Positions 1-12,968 of a stretch of DNA of 56,291 nt are shown in pieces (position 1 is the first letter of the stretch; every line of letters starts with the position of its first letter). Position numbers and translations under genes: made by a program. The notes below the pieces were generated by a model that was not told where the DNA came from, ran no database searches, and saw nothing but the letters and a program-made list of their open reading frames with translations. This stretch comes from Aureimonas glaciei (GTDB taxonomy: Bacteria > Pseudomonadota > Alphaproteobacteria > Rhizobiales > Rhizobiaceae), in NCBI RefSeq assembly GCF_014643375.1, contig NZ_BMJJ01000019.1, forward strand, positions 1-56,291, given 5' to 3'.

Positions 1-58
1 GCTAACCTCAGTGCGAGCTGTTTGGCTCGCCGGCGGCGCCGTCTCCGTCGATGGGCGG

Positions 59-88
59 TTTATAGGCCCCGCCATCCCAAAGTGTCAA
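59..88 (-). promoter_or_regulatory. Strong sigma70-type promoter facing out of the window (rRNA/stable-RNA type)
   Basis: Read on the minus strand, a perfect -35 TTGACA (83-88) is followed after 18 nt by TATAAA (59-64). The spacer is G-rich, and an A/T-rich stretch resembling an UP element lies just upstream (91-109). This architecture is typical of rRNA and tRNA promoters in Rhizobiales. The transcript would run left, beyond base 1. A perfect 6-bp hairpin (13-30) lies in the presumed leader. The target gene is outside the window, so the rRNA assignment is inference. Confidence 0.6.
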
Positions 89-620
89 CGACCTTTTTCG
101 AGAAAAATCACGCCCGGCGGAAATGGCGCGAATGCCGCAAGCCCCGACGCCCCTGGACGGGCCGGCCGTCATCCCCCGTTCACAAGGCCGCAGCCCCTAT
201 GGCAGAAGCGGTTGGCGAAACGCGCCGGCTGGCGCCGCCCGCCGTGCCGACCTGTAAATCCGCTCCTCCTCGCCGGGCTCCGGCCGTTTGCTTCCCCGCC
301 GACGGCGCAGCGCGACCCCATGGCGCAATCCGGACGGCAAGCGAGGCAGGCATCGTCTGGGGCCGAGTGCCCTTGCCAGCCCGTCGGGGGCAGCTGCCGG
401 TGCGCGGCCGTGCGCTTCCGGGCCGCCGGCGGCATTGCCCCCTCCTCTTCGCCGTCAGCGCAGCCTTGGGCGAAGCGGCCCTCCGGCCGAAACGCCCAGC
501 CGGGACCTTCTTCCCGTTCGATCGCCTGACTTTCGTCTTTCGCCCAGTCGAAACCGCGATCCGCCGCCCTCTCCGAGTCATGGTTGATGACAACACGGTC
601 GGAAGCCCTCGGCGTTAAGC

Positions 621-636
621 ATCTCTCTAGAGAGAT
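621..636. promoter_or_regulatory. 16-bp perfect palindrome, possible operator
   Basis: ATCTCTCT is followed directly by its reverse complement AGAGAGAT. The site lies 120 bp upstream of the small ORF at 756-854 and just before a hairpin at 676-698. A perfect palindrome of this length in non-coding DNA suggests a dimeric repressor or activator site. No known consensus is recognised. Confidence 0.3.
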
Positions 637-675
637 CTTTTACTTCGCGCGATCTACTGTGCCAAACGGAGAGAA

Positions 676-698
676 AGACTCTGGCAAAGCCAGGGTCT
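676..698 (+). other. 10-bp RNA hairpin in leader of small ORF
   Basis: AGACTCTGGC and GCCAGGGTCT form a 10-bp stem with one G-U pair and an AAA loop. No T-tract follows, so it is not an obvious terminator. It lies between the palindrome at 621-636 and the 32-aa ORF, and could be a leader structure or part of a small RNA. Confidence 0.35.
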
Positions 699-755
699 TG
701 CACGCAACGAAGGTGCGGTCATCAAGAGCGTCAGCCCCAGATCGGTGGAAGGGTC

Positions 756-854
756 ATGAGCAACGTCATCGTGCTGTACCCGCGCGCCTTGCCAAAACCA
801 CCGCTTCCCGTGCCGAGCCCGGCCGGGCAGGCGATCTTGGCGCTGTTTCGCTAA
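756..854 (+). CDS. Candidate 32-aa small protein
   Basis: An ATG preceded by GGAAGGG at a normal ribosome-binding distance opens a 32-codon frame ending in TAA. The peptide begins MSNVIVLYPRAL, has a central Pro-rich segment (KPPLPVPSP) and ends with AILALFR. There is no signal peptide or clear membrane helix and I recognise no family. Support is the good Shine-Dalgarno, the compact well-formed frame, and the palindrome and hairpin upstream. Chance frames of this size are common in high-GC DNA, so it remains a candidate. The remaining sequence between bases 90 and 1000 shows no other gene I can defend. Confidence 0.4.
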   Translation: MSNVIVLYPRALPKPPLPVPSPAGQAILALFR

Positions 855-1009
855 GCCGTCAGGCGGCGCTCGCATAGACGCCTATTCCGCCGTGGCCTCC
901 TGGCGCGGCGCCCCTCCCCCAGCGACCGACATTTTCAGTCCGATACTGCCTAACGCCGGGATCGCCCCGGCCGCCTCTCTCGTCCTTTTCCCATGCCCTG
1001 AACGAAAAT

Positions 1010-1029
1010 CGGCGCCCCGAGGGGCGCCG
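1010..1029 (-). terminator. Intrinsic terminator downstream of rpsP
   Basis: CGGCGCCCC and GGGGCGCCG form a perfect 9-bp stem with a two-base spacer. On the minus strand it is followed by ATTTTCGTT. A second perfect GC-rich hairpin (1052-1072) sits between it and the rpsP stop codon, giving a tandem arrangement. It marks the end of the ffh-rpsP transcript and implies that rpsP is not co-transcribed with rimM-trmD-rplS here. Confidence 0.75.
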
Positions 1030-1081
1030 TTCGTCGTTTCAGCAAGGGCAAGGCCATCCCCGGGGGATGGCCCTGGCCGGC

Positions 1082-1546
1082 TCAGGCTTCTTCGGTCGCG
1101 TCCGACGCCGGCTCTTCGGCCGGGGCGTTCTTGGCGGCTTCCGCCGCTTCCGCGGCCTCGGCAGCGGCGGCGACGGCGGCAGCCTCATCAGCCTCGGCCT
1201 TCTCGCGGGCGTCGATCACCTTCTGCTCGCGCTCGGCGATGCGCTCCTGCGCCTTCTTGCCGGGCAGGCCCTTGGTCTCGTTCTTGCGCTCGGGACGGTT
1301 GGCGATGCCAGCCTGGTCGAGGAAGCGGAGCACGCGGTCGGTCGGCTGGGCGCCCTCGCCGAGCCAGTACTTGATCCGCTCCTCGTTCAGCGTGACGCGG
1401 ACGGCGTCCTTGGCGAGCATCGGGTTCCAGGAACCGATGGTCTCGACGAAGCGGCCGTCGCGGGGGCTACGGGCGTCAGCGACGACGATGTGGTAATAGG
1501 GGCGCTTCTTGGAGCCGGCACGGGCGAGACGCATCTTCAGGGGCAT
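1082..1546 (-). CDS. rpsP: 30S ribosomal protein S16
   Basis: Structural protein of the small ribosomal subunit (154 aa). The N-terminal 80 residues carry the S16 signature: [19 protein letters not shown], then [12 protein letters not shown] and the [14 protein letters not shown] segment. Beyond residue ~100 it has a Lys/Glu then Ala/Glu-rich low-complexity tail, an extension common in alphaproteobacterial S16 (the core family is 80-90 aa). It lies 59 bp downstream of ffh on the same strand. The usual downstream partners rimM, trmD and rplS are absent: two terminator-like hairpins and about 1 kb without recognisable genes follow instead. Confidence 0.97.
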   Translation of the reverse strand: MPLKMRLARAGSKKRPYYHIVVADARSPRDGRFVETIGSWNPMLAKDAVRVTLNEERIKYWLGEGAQPTDRVLRFLDQAGIANRPERKNETKGLPGKKAQERIAEREQKVIDAREKAEADEAAAVAAAAEAAEAAEAAKNAPAEEPASDATEEA

Positions 1547-1605
1547 GTTTTCGTTCCTTGATTGATTTGGGTGTTGTCTGTCGAAAGAGCCGGACGCGCC
1601 GGCCC

Positions 1606-3177
1606 CTATTTCTTCTTGGCGGGAAACCCGGGAAAGCCGGCGCCGGGAAGGCCCGGAAGGCCGCCGCCGCCGCCGAAGCCGGGGGGCAGGCCCTTGGGAA
1701 GGCCCGGCATGCCGCCGGGCATCCCGCCGGACTGTGCCATCTTGGCCATGGCCTCGAGCTGCTTGGGGTCCATCTTGGAGAGGTCGGGCATGCCGCCCAT
1801 CCCGCCCATGCCGCCGCCGCCGCCGAGGCCGAGCTTGGCGCCGAGGCCGCCCATCAGCTGCCCCATCATGCCGCCCTTGCCCTTGGTCATCGACTTCATG
1901 ACGTCGGCCATCTGGCGGTGCATCTTCAGGAGCTTGTTGATGTCGGCCGACGAGGTGCCGGAACCGGCGGCGATTCGCTTCTTGCGGGAATGCTTCAGGA
2001 TGTCGGGATTGCCGCGCTCGGCCGCGGTCATCGACGAGATGATCGCCAGCTGGCGCTTCAGCATCTTGTCGTCGAGCCCGGCGGCGGCGACCTGGTCCTT
2101 CATCTTCGCCATGCCGGGCATCAGGCCCATCATGCCGCCCATGCCGCCCATCTTCTGCATCTGGCCGATCTGGTCGGCGAGATCGTTCAGATCGAACTTG
2201 CCGGACTGCATCTTCTTGGCCATCGACGCGGCCTTTTCCGCGTCAATGTTCTCCGCCGCCCGCTCGACGAGGGAGACGATGTCGCCCATGCCGAGAATGC
2301 GGTCGGCGATGCGGGAGGGATGGAAATCCTCCAGCGCGTCCATCTTCTCGCCGGTGCCGATCAGCTTGATCGGCTTGCCGGTGACGGCGCGCATGGAGAG
2401 CGCCGCACCGCCGCGGCCGTCGCCGTCGATGCGGGTGAGGACGATGCCGGTGATGCCGACGCGTTCGTCGAAGGAGCGGGCGAGATTCACCGCGTCCTGG
2501 CCGGTGAGGCTGTCGGCGACGAGCAGGATCTCGTGCGGCTTGGTGCGCGCCTTGATCTCGGCCATCTCGGCCATCAGGGGCTCGTCGATATGGGTGCGGC
2601 CCGCAGTGTCGAGGATCAGCACGTCGTAGCCGCCGAGCTTCGCCGCCTGGGCGGCGCGCGCGGCGATCTCGACCGGGTCCTGGCCGGCGATGATCGGCAG
2701 CGTCGCGACGCCCGTCTGCTCGCCGAGGATGCGCAACTGCTCCTGCGCGGCCGGGCGGCGCGTGTCGAGCGAGGCCATCAGGACCTTCTTGCGCTGCTTC
2801 TCGGTCAGGCGCTTGGCGAGCTTGCCGGAGGTCGTCGTCTTGCCCGAGCCCTGCAGGCCGACCATCATGATGGTCACGGGCGCGGCGGCATTCAGATCGA
2901 TCGGCGAATGGTCCGAGCCGAGCGTGGCGACCAGCTCGTCATGGACGAGCTTGACCACCATCTGGCCCGGCCGGATCGACTTCAGGATTTCCGCGCCGAC
3001 GGCTTTTGTGCGCACCCGGTCGGTGAAGGAGCGCACGACCTCGAGCGAGACGTCGGCCTCCAGCAGCGCCCGGCGCACTTCGCGCAGGGCGGCGGAGACG
3101 TCGTCGGCCGAGAGCGCACCGCGCCCGGTCAGGCCGTTGAGGATCGAACCGAGCCGGTTCTGAAGCGAATCGAACAT
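1606..3177 (-). CDS. ffh: Signal recognition particle protein Ffh
   Basis: GTPase that binds 4.5S RNA and signal peptides of nascent membrane proteins and hands them to FtsY. In order: N domain ([13 protein letters not shown]..., residues 1-~95), G domain with P-loop [13 protein letters not shown] (~105-117), [15 protein letters not shown], then a Met-rich M domain (~325-430) and an unusually long Gly/Met/Pro-rich tail ending PAKKK. Length 523 aa, longer than E. coli Ffh (~450 aa) because of that tail, as in other Rhizobiales. The ATG at 3177 is preferred over in-frame codons 13 residues earlier because GGAAGGGAAG sits directly upstream and the family starts MFDSL. Co-directional with rpsP. 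Confidence 0.97.
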   Translation of the reverse strand: MFDSLQNRLGSILNGLTGRGALSADDVSAALREVRRALLEADVSLEVVRSFTDRVRTKAVGAEILKSIRPGQMVVKLVHDELVATLGSDHSPIDLNAAAPVTIMMVGLQGSGKTTTSGKLAKRLTEKQRKKVLMASLDTRRPAAQEQLRILGEQTGVATLPIIAGQDPVEIAARAAQAAKLGGYDVLILDTAGRTHIDEPLMAEMAEIKARTKPHEILLVADSLTGQDAVNLARSFDERVGITGIVLTRIDGDGRGGAALSMRAVTGKPIKLIGTGEKMDALEDFHPSRIADRILGMGDIVSLVERAAENIDAEKAASMAKKMQSGKFDLNDLADQIGQMQKMGGMGGMMGLMPGMAKMKDQVAAAGLDDKMLKRQLAIISSMTAAERGNPDILKHSRKKRIAAGSGTSSADINKLLKMHRQMADVMKSMTKGKGGMMGQLMGGLGAKLGLGGGGGMGGMGGMPDLSKMDPKQLEAMAKMAQSGGMPGGMPGLPKGLPPGFGGGGGLPGLPGAGFPGFPAKKK

Positions 3178-3586
3178 GTCTTCCCTTCCGTCTCTTTCCG
3201 CAAAGATCTGCGCCAAGGCGCCTCTTCACCTTGCGAAATGTGGTGACGGACCAGCAACCGCAACATGCCGCGGTAGCCCAAAGCAAAGCGTCATCCGCGG
3301 GCGACACTCGCTGGCGGATGGTGACCTCCGTGCGGCTCCATAAGAGAGGCACGGTCGGCGGCTCGCGGACGGACTGTCGCGGATTTCAACGGGGGTAAAG
3401 CACGGATCGGGGGTGACGGTCAAGAAAAGGCCCCAGCGCTCTCGTGGGGCCGGCGACCTCCAGTCCTGGCGAAGCGCGAGCCCCGGCACGGGGCCGCGGA
3501 AGCAGGCCCCGCTCACCCGGCGACGGCTGCCATGCCGACGATCTCTCCCTATATCCCGGCGGACCCGTCCCCTTGCGCGAGGCCTT
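3178..3586. other. 409-bp divergent spacer between ffh and the MBL hydrolase
   Basis: No convincing coding frame. It should hold the ffh promoter (minus) and the promoter of the plus-strand hydrolase, but no strong -35/-10 pair stands out. It contains a minus-strand terminator-like hairpin (3429-3451) and GC-rich self-complementary segments near 3480-3512, listed separately. Confidence 0.5.
3421..3451 (-). terminator. Orphan intrinsic terminator, minus strand
   Basis: On the minus strand GGCCCCA (3445-3451) pairs with TGGGGCC (3429-3435) and is followed by TTTTCTTG, a typical intrinsic terminator. No minus-strand gene ends here: the DNA to its right is the start of a plus-strand hydrolase gene. 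It may end an unannotated small RNA or antisense transcript, or insulate ffh. Confidence 0.5.
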
Positions 3587-4666
3587 GTGCTGAAACCCTT
3601 CGTCAATCCCTACTATGCCGGCCCCGTCTCCGACCATTTCGACGGCAAGCGCTTCTTCAATCCCGGCGGCGAGATGCCGGCCTCGCTACGGCAGATCTGG
3701 GAGTGGCAGCGCTCGGGCCAAAGGCTGAAATGGCCGGTCGCGGCGCCCAGCCCGCTTGCACCGGATGTCCCGCCGGCCGCGGTGACCGGCGACGCGGCGC
3801 GGATGGTCGCGATCGGGCATGCGAGCTTTCTCCTGCAGACCGGCGGACTGAACATCCTCTTCGATCCGGTCTGGTCGGACCGCTGCGCGCCACCGGTCGG
3901 GCCGAAGCGCCACAACGTGCCGGGCATCGCCTTCGACGACCTACCCGAGATCCACGTCGTCTGCGTCTCGCATTCGCACTACGACCACATGGACCGGCCG
4001 ACGCTGGAGCGCCTGTTCGACCGGCACCGGCCGCGGTTTCTCGCGCCGCTCGGCTGCGATGCGCTGATCCGGGGCTTTCGCAAGAAGGCCGACGTTTCGG
4101 CGCATGACTGGCACGAGCGGGTGCGCCTGTCGGGAGAGGTCGCGGTGACGCTCGACCCGACGCATCACTGGTCGGCGCGCGGTGCCCTCGACCGGCGGAT
4201 GACGCTCTGGGCCTCGTTCGCGGTGGAGACGCCGGCCGGCCTCGTCTACGTCGTCGGCGATTCCGGCTTTCACGGCGGCGAGAATTATCGCGCCGCGCGG
4301 GCGCGCTACGGCGCGCCAAAACTGGCGGTGCTGCCGATCGGCGCCTATGCGCCCCGTTCCGTCATGCGGCCGCAGCACCAGGATCCGGACGAGGCGGTGC
4401 GGGCCGCCCGGTTTCTGCAAGCGGAAATGTCGCTCGGCAGCCATTTCGGCACCTTTCAGCTGACCGACGAGGCGCTGGAGGATCCGGTGACGCGGCTTGA
4501 GGCGGCGCTTGCCCGTTGGGACCTCTCGCCGTCGCGCTTCCTGCCGGCCCATCCCGGCCGCGTCCACTGCCTGCCGCACCGGATCGACGCATCCCTGCCG
4601 CCGTTCCTCGCGCCGACGGCCGAGGCGACGGCCCCGACGGATCACGGCTCGCTCCCGCCCGCGTGA
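3587..4666 (+). CDS. MBL-fold metal-dependent hydrolase, NAPE-PLD/UlaG-like
   Basis: Metallo-beta-lactamase-fold enzyme of the COG2220 type (359 aa). It begins with the characteristic NPYY...HFDGKRFFNPG segment. The metal ligands follow: SHSHYDHMD (the HxHxDH motif), then H in DPTHHWSARG, D in VVGDSGFHGG, and a late SHFGTFQLTDE and PAHPG. This layout matches the NAPE-phospholipase D-like subgroup, whose bacterial substrates are mostly unknown. The GTG at 3587 is chosen because homology begins right after it and GAGG precedes it; the frame stays open upstream but with Arg-rich, non-family sequence. Followed 105 bp later by a phosphatase-family gene on the same strand. Confidence 0.85.
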   Translation: MLKPFVNPYYAGPVSDHFDGKRFFNPGGEMPASLRQIWEWQRSGQRLKWPVAAPSPLAPDVPPAAVTGDAARMVAIGHASFLLQTGGLNILFDPVWSDRCAPPVGPKRHNVPGIAFDDLPEIHVVCVSHSHYDHMDRPTLERLFDRHRPRFLAPLGCDALIRGFRKKADVSAHDWHERVRLSGEVAVTLDPTHHWSARGALDRRMTLWASFAVETPAGLVYVVGDSGFHGGENYRAARARYGAPKLAVLPIGAYAPRSVMRPQHQDPDEAVRAARFLQAEMSLGSHFGTFQLTDEALEDPVTRLEAALARWDLSPSRFLPAHPGRVHCLPHRIDASLPPFLAPTAEATAPTDHGSLPPA

Positions 4667-4771
4667 CCGGCGATCGTCACGGCGCCATCATGCCCCTTGC
4701 CTTTCGCCTCCCGCGCCCGACTCTTCCAGCCATCCTCGCCGGGTTCGGCGAAGACCTATCGGGAGACGGCA

Positions 4772-5860
4772 ATGACCTGGACGATCGTGCTCTGCACCCT
4801 GACAGGCCTCGCCCTCCTGGCGACGCTCCTGTCTTTCGTGCGCGTCGCCCACGGTTTCTTCCGCAGCTTTTCCTTTCCGCGCCTGCAGATTTTCGCGGTC
4901 GCGGTGGTGCTGTTGCCGCTGGTCGTCGTCTTCGTCCGGCCGATGGGCCTGATGGAAGTGACGGCGGCGGCAAACCTCGTCACGATCGTCATCCAGGCGC
5001 TGTCGATCCTTCCGTTCACGCCGCTCTGGCGAAAACAGTCCAAGGCGAAGAAGGCGGGCGAGGTCGGCGACGAGAGCGTCACCATCCTCTCCTGCAATGT
5101 GAAGATGTCGAACCGCGACTATGACGCGACGCTGCGCATGGCGCGGGACGGCGATCCCGACATCGCCGTCTTCATGGAGACCGACCAGCCCTGGTGCGAC
5201 GCGCTGGAGCCCCTGCGCGAGACCTTGCCGCACGTCGTCGCCGCGCCCGAGGACAATGCCTATGGCATGATCCTGTTTTCGCGCCTCGCCCTCGACGACA
5301 TCCGGATCGACCATCTGGTGATGGAGGAGGTTCCCTCGATCACCGTCACGGTGACCTTGCGGGACGGCCAGCGCTTTCGCCTGCACGCGGTCCATCCCGA
5401 GCCGCCGGTGCCCTCGGTCGACTCCGTCGGACGCGATACGGAACTCCTCCTCGTCGCCGACGCTGTTTCAAAGGAAAGCCTGCCCTCGATCGTGTCGGGC
5501 GACCTCAACGACGTCGCCTGGTCGCATACGACGCGGCTGTTCCAGCGCGTCTCCGGCCTGCTCGATCCGCGCATCGGCCGCGGCTTCTACAACACGTTCG
5601 ACGCGCGCTTTCCCTTCCTGCGCTGGCCGCTGGACCACCTCTTCCACGATCCCCGCTTCGCCCTGGTCGAGATCCGGCGGTTGCCGGCCGGCGGCTCGGA
5701 CCATTTTCCCATGTTGTTCCGCCTCGCTCTGACGCGCAGCGCCGACGGGGCGGCGACGCCCGACGAGGAAGACTCGGGCGATCGGGAGGAGAAGCGCGAG
5801 ATCGTCGACGAGGGCAAGAAGCTGGACCGCGAGGCCATCGGCACCGACTGGGAGACGTGA
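4772..5860 (+). CDS. Membrane-anchored endonuclease/exonuclease/phosphatase family protein
   Basis: 362 aa. N-terminal membrane helices (~3-23, ~38-58 and ~65-87) are followed by a soluble EEP domain: LSCNVKMSN (metal-binding Asn), DIAVFMETD (catalytic Glu), SGDLND and the final GSDHFP motif with catalytic His. The fold suits a Mg-dependent phosphodiesterase or phosphatase facing either side of the membrane; the substrate is not predictable. The C-terminal ~35 residues are highly charged. Start at ATG 4772, preceded by GGGAGACGGCA. Same strand as the MBL hydrolase; a strong terminator follows. Confidence 0.85.
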   Translation: MTWTIVLCTLTGLALLATLLSFVRVAHGFFRSFSFPRLQIFAVAVVLLPLVVVFVRPMGLMEVTAAANLVTIVIQALSILPFTPLWRKQSKAKKAGEVGDESVTILSCNVKMSNRDYDATLRMARDGDPDIAVFMETDQPWCDALEPLRETLPHVVAAPEDNAYGMILFSRLALDDIRIDHLVMEEVPSITVTVTLRDGQRFRLHAVHPEPPVPSVDSVGRDTELLLVADAVSKESLPSIVSGDLNDVAWSHTTRLFQRVSGLLDPRIGRGFYNTFDARFPFLRWPLDHLFHDPRFALVEIRRLPAGGSDHFPMLFRLALTRSADGAATPDEEDSGDREEKREIVDEGKKLDREAIGTDWET

Positions 5861-5874
5861 GGCTGGCGACGCCG

Positions 5875-5906
5875 AAGGCCCGGCGATGTCCCCATCGCCG
5901 GGCCTT
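5875..5906 (+). terminator. Intrinsic terminator after EEP gene
   Basis: AAGGCCCGGCGATG and CATCGCCGGGCCTT form a perfect 14-bp stem with a TCCC loop, running into TTTGTC. It closes the MBL-EEP transcription unit and faces the 3' end of the convergent chemoreceptor gene, so it probably works in both directions. Confidence 0.85.
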
Positions 5907-5986
5907 TGTCTGATCATCGACGCCGGACTACCGGCCCGGAGACGGCCCGGACGACCGCCTGTCGGAAGCAAGCGTCAGCGAAGGGC

Positions 5987-7945
<1,959 letters not shown>

Positions 7946-7952
7946 TCATCCT

Positions 7953-7982
7953 CGATACAATATCGGGTTGAGTATATTCAAC
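7953..7982 (-). promoter_or_regulatory. Paired inverted repeats in the promoter region of the first chemoreceptor
   Basis: Two adjacent palindromes lie 32-61 bp upstream of the start codon: CGATA-CAA-TATCG (7953-7965) and GTTGA-6nt-TCAAC (7967-7982). The surroundings are A/T-rich for this genome and could contain the promoter. They may be binding sites for a dimeric regulator; no consensus is recognised. Confidence 0.35.
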
Positions 7983-8210
7983 ACTGCAAACAAACCAGAA
8001 GCAACGACCTCTCTCCTCGCGCTTCCATGCAATTCTCCAGGACAGTGTGGTGAGATCTTCTTAAGTTTGGATTGACCGAAAACCCCCGCCTTTTATGACC
8101 AGACGAGCAGAGCCATGCCGCAGGGCCTGAACGACAAAGGGACCGCCACCGGCGATCCCCTTGTCGTCGCAGGGCCAGCCGTATTCGGCTGACGCGAGCG
8201 TTCCTGGCGT

Positions 8211-10663
<2,453 letters not shown>

Positions 10664-11557
10664 ATGACCCCGCACGCCGTCGCCTCGACCGTCCCCTTCG
10701 CCCGCATGAACGGGCTCGGCAACGAGATCCTCGTCGCGGACCTGCGCGGCCGCGACGATCGCATCCTGCCGGCGGCCGCGATCGCTCTGGCCGGCCGGGC
10801 GGAAACCCGCTTCGACCAGATCATGGCGATCCACGACCCGGTCACCCCCGACACCGACGCGCTGGTGCGCATCGTCAATGCCGACGGTACCGAGGCCGGG
10901 GCCTGCGGCAACGGCATGCGCTGCGTCGTGCAGGCGCTCGCCGCCGAACTCGGCCGCAGAAGCTTCACCTTCGAGACGCGGGCCGGCATCCTGTTTGCGG
11001 AAGAGCATGAGGACGGCACGATTTCCGTCGACATGGGCAGACCCAAGTTCGGCTGGCAGGACATCCCGCTCTCCGAGCCGTTTCACGATACGCGGGCGAT
11101 CGAGCTGCAGATCGGGCCGATCGACGCGCCCGTGCTGCACTCGCCCTCCGTCGCCTCGATGGGAAATCCGCACGCGATCTTCTGGGTGACGCGCGACGTC
11201 GGGTCCTACGAGCTGGAGCGTTTCGGCCCGATCCTCGAGAACCACCCGCTGTTTCCCGAGCGCGCCAACATCTCCATCGCTGAGGTGACGGCGGACGATG
11301 CGATGACCATCCGCACCTGGGAGCGCGGCGTCGGGCTGACGCGCGCCTGCGGCTCGGCCGCCTGCGCCGCCGCTGTTTCCGGCGCCCGCACGCGGCGGAC
11401 CGGCCGCAGGGTGACGGTGACCGTGCCGGGCGGCGATCTCCTGATCGACTGGCGCGACGACGACCGCGTCGTGATGACCGGCCCCGCCGAATGGGAGTGG
11501 TCCGGCCGGCTCGATCCCGCGACCGGCGCCTTCGAGCGGGACGCGGTCGCGGCGTGA
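10664..11557 (+). CDS. dapF: Diaminopimelate epimerase
   Basis: Converts L,L- to meso-diaminopimelate for lysine and peptidoglycan synthesis (cytosolic, cofactor-free). 297 aa, the usual length is 270-300. The two catalytic cysteines are visible in GACGNGMRC (Cys ~80) and [11 protein letters not shown] (Cys ~229); MNGLGNEIL near the N terminus and GNPHAIF are further family signatures. The ATG at 10664 (MTPHAVAST) is preferred; upstream in-frame codons add non-family sequence. mtaB follows 43 bp downstream, and the dapF-mtaB-ftsY order is widespread in Rhizobiales. Confidence 0.96.
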   Translation: MTPHAVASTVPFARMNGLGNEILVADLRGRDDRILPAAAIALAGRAETRFDQIMAIHDPVTPDTDALVRIVNADGTEAGACGNGMRCVVQALAAELGRRSFTFETRAGILFAEEHEDGTISVDMGRPKFGWQDIPLSEPFHDTRAIELQIGPIDAPVLHSPSVASMGNPHAIFWVTRDVGSYELERFGPILENHPLFPERANISIAEVTADDAMTIRTWERGVGLTRACGSAACAAAVSGARTRRTGRRVTVTVPGGDLLIDWRDDDRVVMTGPAEWEWSGRLDPATGAFERDAVAA

Positions 11558-11600
11558 CCGCCCGCCTCTTCAGATCCTTCGACGCCCGCGTGATCCCCGT

Positions 11601-12881
11601 ATGAGCCTCGACATTCTTTCCTTCGGCTGCCGCCTCAACACCTTCGAGGGCGAGGTGATGCGCCAGGCGGCGACGGAAGCCGGTCTCGGGACCGGCCGCG
11701 ACGCTATTCTGGTGAACACCTGCGCGGTCACCGCCGAGGCCGTGCGCCAGGCGAAGAAGGCGGTGCGCCGCGCCCGCCGCGACCATCCGGACGCGCAGAT
11801 CCTCGTCACCGGCTGCGCCGCGCAAATCGATCCCGCCGCCTTCGCCGCCATGCCCGAAGTCGACGCCGTTCTCGGCAATGCGGAAAAGCTGGTGGCGAAG
11901 AGCTACCGCGCCCTGCCCGATTTCGGCGTGTCGGCGAGCGAAAAGATCCGCGTCGACGACATCATGAGCGTCACCGAGACCGCGCCGCACATGGTCGAGG
12001 CGATCGAGGGACGCGCGCGGGCGATCGTCGAGGTGCAGAACGGCTGCGACCACCGCTGCACCTTCTGCATCATCCCCTATGGCCGCGGCCCCTCGCGCTC
12101 GGTGCCGATGGGCGCCGTGGTGGAGCAGGTCAGGCGCCTCGTCGGCAATGGCGCCGCCGAGATCGTTCTGTCCGGCGTCGACCTGACCGGCTACGGCGCC
12201 GACCTACCGGGCACGCCGAAACTCGGCACCCTCGTCCAGGCGATCCTGCGCCATGTGCCGGACCTGCCGCGCCTGCGCCTCTCCTCGATCGACAGCGTCG
12301 AGGCGGACGACGCGCTGGTCGAGGCGATCGGCGGGGAACGCCGACTGATGCCCTATCTCCACCTCTCGCTGCAGGCCGGCGACGACATGATCTTGAAGCG
12401 CATGAAGCGCCGCCACAGTCGCCAGGACGCCACCGACTTCTGCGCGTCGATCCGCGCGGCGCGGCCCGACATTGCCTTCGGCGCCGACATCATCGCCGGT
12501 TTTCCGACCGAGACCGAGGCGATGTTCGAGAACTCGCTGGCGCTGGTCGAGGATTGCGGCCTCAGCTTCCTCCACGTCTTTCCCTTCTCGCCGCGCGACG
12601 GCACGCCGGCGGCGCGCATGCCGCTTCTGCCGCCGACGGTGGTGGCGGAGCGGGCCGCGCGGCTGCGGGAAAAGGGCGCGGCGGCGCTCGCCCGGCATCT
12701 CGGCGCCAAGCTCGGCACGACCGAGGAAGTGCTGGTCGAGCGTGGCCAGCGCGGGCGCCTCGCCGACTTCACGCCCTGCCATATCGACACGGGCCTGCCC
12801 GGCACGCTGGTGCGCACTATCATCACCGGACACGACGGCACGCGGCTCACCACACGCCCCATCGCGGCGCAAGCAGCGTGA
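11601..12881 (+). CDS. mtaB: tRNA t6A37 methylthiotransferase MtaB
   Basis: Radical-SAM enzyme that adds a methylthio group to t6A at position 37 of ANN-decoding tRNAs. 426 aa. An N-terminal MTTase domain begins LSFGCRLNTFEGE and supplies the cluster cysteines (FGC, NTC, TGC). The radical-SAM motif NGCDHRCTFC has Cys 149, 153 and 156; a C-terminal TRAM-like segment ends the protein. It uses the CRLN form seen in MtaB, distinguishing it from MiaB. Same operon direction as dapF and ftsY. Confidence 0.93.
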   Translation: MSLDILSFGCRLNTFEGEVMRQAATEAGLGTGRDAILVNTCAVTAEAVRQAKKAVRRARRDHPDAQILVTGCAAQIDPAAFAAMPEVDAVLGNAEKLVAKSYRALPDFGVSASEKIRVDDIMSVTETAPHMVEAIEGRARAIVEVQNGCDHRCTFCIIPYGRGPSRSVPMGAVVEQVRRLVGNGAAEIVLSGVDLTGYGADLPGTPKLGTLVQAILRHVPDLPRLRLSSIDSVEADDALVEAIGGERRLMPYLHLSLQAGDDMILKRMKRRHSRQDATDFCASIRAARPDIAFGADIIAGFPTETEAMFENSLALVEDCGLSFLHVFPFSPRDGTPAARMPLLPPTVVAERAARLREKGAAALARHLGAKLGTTEEVLVERGQRGRLADFTPCHIDTGLPGTLVRTIITGHDGTRLTTRPIAAQAA

Positions 12882-12968
12882 GCCAACCGGCGCAACGGGG
12901 GTGGACGCTGGTGCGTTCGCCTGCAATGCAGGGCCCCATCAACGCCGCGGAACAGGAAACCTTCGTCC

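Noticed and set aside
169-612. Minus-strand frame reading ...VVINHDSERAADRGFDWAKDES..., which looks protein-like for about 50 residues
   Set aside because: No ATG, GTG or TTG at its beginning and it turns into low-quality Cys/Arg/Gly sequence; may be a decayed gene but cannot be supported.
11-618. Long overlapping open frames on both strands at the left edge
   Set aside because: Products are Arg/Pro/Ala-rich, lack ribosome-binding sites and resemble chance frames in high-GC DNA.
1558-3246. Large plus-strand open frame opposite ffh
   Set aside because: His/Ala/Arg-rich shadow of the ffh codons; Ffh on the minus strand is unambiguous.
3421-3535. Possible 4.5S SRP RNA next to ffh
   Set aside because: The conserved SRP loop sequence (GGTCAGG...GGAAGGNAGCAGCC) is absent.
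8131-8167. Inverted repeat ACGACAAAGGG...CCCCTTGTCGT downstream of the second chemoreceptor
   Set aside because: No T-tract on either strand and imperfect inner pairing; too weak to call a terminator.
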